The translations under genes were made by a program, and so were the position numbers. A stretch of 47,034 nt of DNA, from NCBI GenBank assembly GCA_016758965.1, contig JAEPRB010000207.1, positions 22,940-69,973 on the forward strand, read 5' to 3'. Of this stretch, positions 46,979-47,034 are shown in pieces. The number at the start of each line of letters is the position of its first letter. The stretch's first letter is position 1. This stretch comes from Circinella minor. Taxonomy: Eukaryota > Mucoromycota > Mucoromycetes > Mucorales > Lichtheimiaceae. The notes beneath the pieces were generated by a model, which worked only from the letters and a program-made list of their open reading frames with translations, was not told the DNA's origin and did not search any database.

Positions 46979-47034
46979 TTTTTTTTTTATATCCACAATA
47001 CCTTTTTCAAAAATCACTGGTAATAGACTAGAAT
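45502..47034 (-). CDS. ZDS1/ZDS2-type protein, C-terminal part (runs off right edge)
   Basis: Zds proteins bind PP2A-Cdc55 and control mitotic entry and polarity in yeast. Two exons are visible: one continuing past 47034 and ending at 46978 (LLPVIFEKGIVDIKKK), and 46895-45502, which opens with DYVFDRHSTLADDSRIL. The call rests on the Zds C-terminal domain near 45770-45900: SYRLPIHVERAVYRLSHMKLA, then NPRRPLHQQVVISNFMFWYL. The rest is low-complexity: acidic (eight Glu), Ser/Arg-rich stretches such as RKVSLRRSASDL, Asn and Gln runs, and a C-terminal SSSDEEDNVPLSHLRQ. The N-terminus lies outside the window. The gene sits 0.95 kb from the PPZ-type phosphatase gene; both are linked to phosphatase signalling, but adjacency may be chance. 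Confidence 0.88.
46947..46975. repeat. T29 homopolymer in ZDS1-type intron
   Basis: An uninterrupted run of about 29 T residues on the plus strand lies directly next to the splice donor of the 46977-46896 intron, so the intron starts GTAAAAA in an A-rich tract on the coding strand. Confidence 0.8.

Overview
The window is AT-rich nuclear DNA from a fungus, most likely an early-diverging one (Mucoromycota, probably Mucorales). I infer this from many short GT-AG introns (about 60-180 nt) in housekeeping genes, long A/T homopolymers, a TDRD3-like protein and a BZW/5MP protein that budding yeast lacks, and a MULE-type zinc-binding domain of the kind I know from Mucoromycota and Glomeromycota. The species cannot be named from the sequence.

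Layout. 1-1.7 kb: the 5' part of a MULE-type transposase-associated gene running off the left edge, then a 400-bp non-autonomous element with target-site duplications. 2.8-13.6 kb: a dense housekeeping block with PIG-H (GPI anchor synthesis), LST8 (TOR complex, with an N-terminal poly-Q extension), BZW/5MP (translation start control) and CYC8/SSN6 (corepressor). 15.5-23.2 kb: glutamine synthetase, an ELO-type fatty acid elongase and a hotdog thioesterase. 24.4-34.6 kb: an accessory island. 35.2-47 kb: a TDRD3-like protein, an Srk1/Rck2-type kinase, pyruvate dehydrogenase E1-beta, a PPZ-type phosphatase and a ZDS1-type protein cut by the right edge.

The accessory island is the unusual part. 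It holds five members of one protein family: two intact 342-aa genes (24484-25602 + and 33414-34442 -), two decayed close copies (27585-28120, 28515-29570) and a newly recognised remnant (about 29990-30289). The proteins appear to pair an N-terminal PD-(D/E)XK-type nuclease core (Asp, then Glu-x-Gln about 19 residues later, in alpha-beta-beta-beta-alpha-beta order) with a C-terminal helix-turn-helix-like module. The minus-strand gene is bracketed by inverted arrays of a GTAAC-containing 9-mer, and a set of spaced TTACCGGTAA palindromes lies just upstream of a decayed copy. This looks like an undescribed mobile or recently domesticated nuclease family. A decayed pogo/CENP-B-type transposon sits in the same island and appears to interrupt the remnant copy.

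Several genes touch connected signalling: LST8 (TORC1/2), glutamine synthetase (nitrogen), the stress kinase, PPZ and ZDS1 (phosphatases and their regulators). No operon-like logic is implied. Exon boundaries were worked out by hand from splice consensus, reading frame and remembered family conservation. No tRNA, rRNA or CRISPR was seen.
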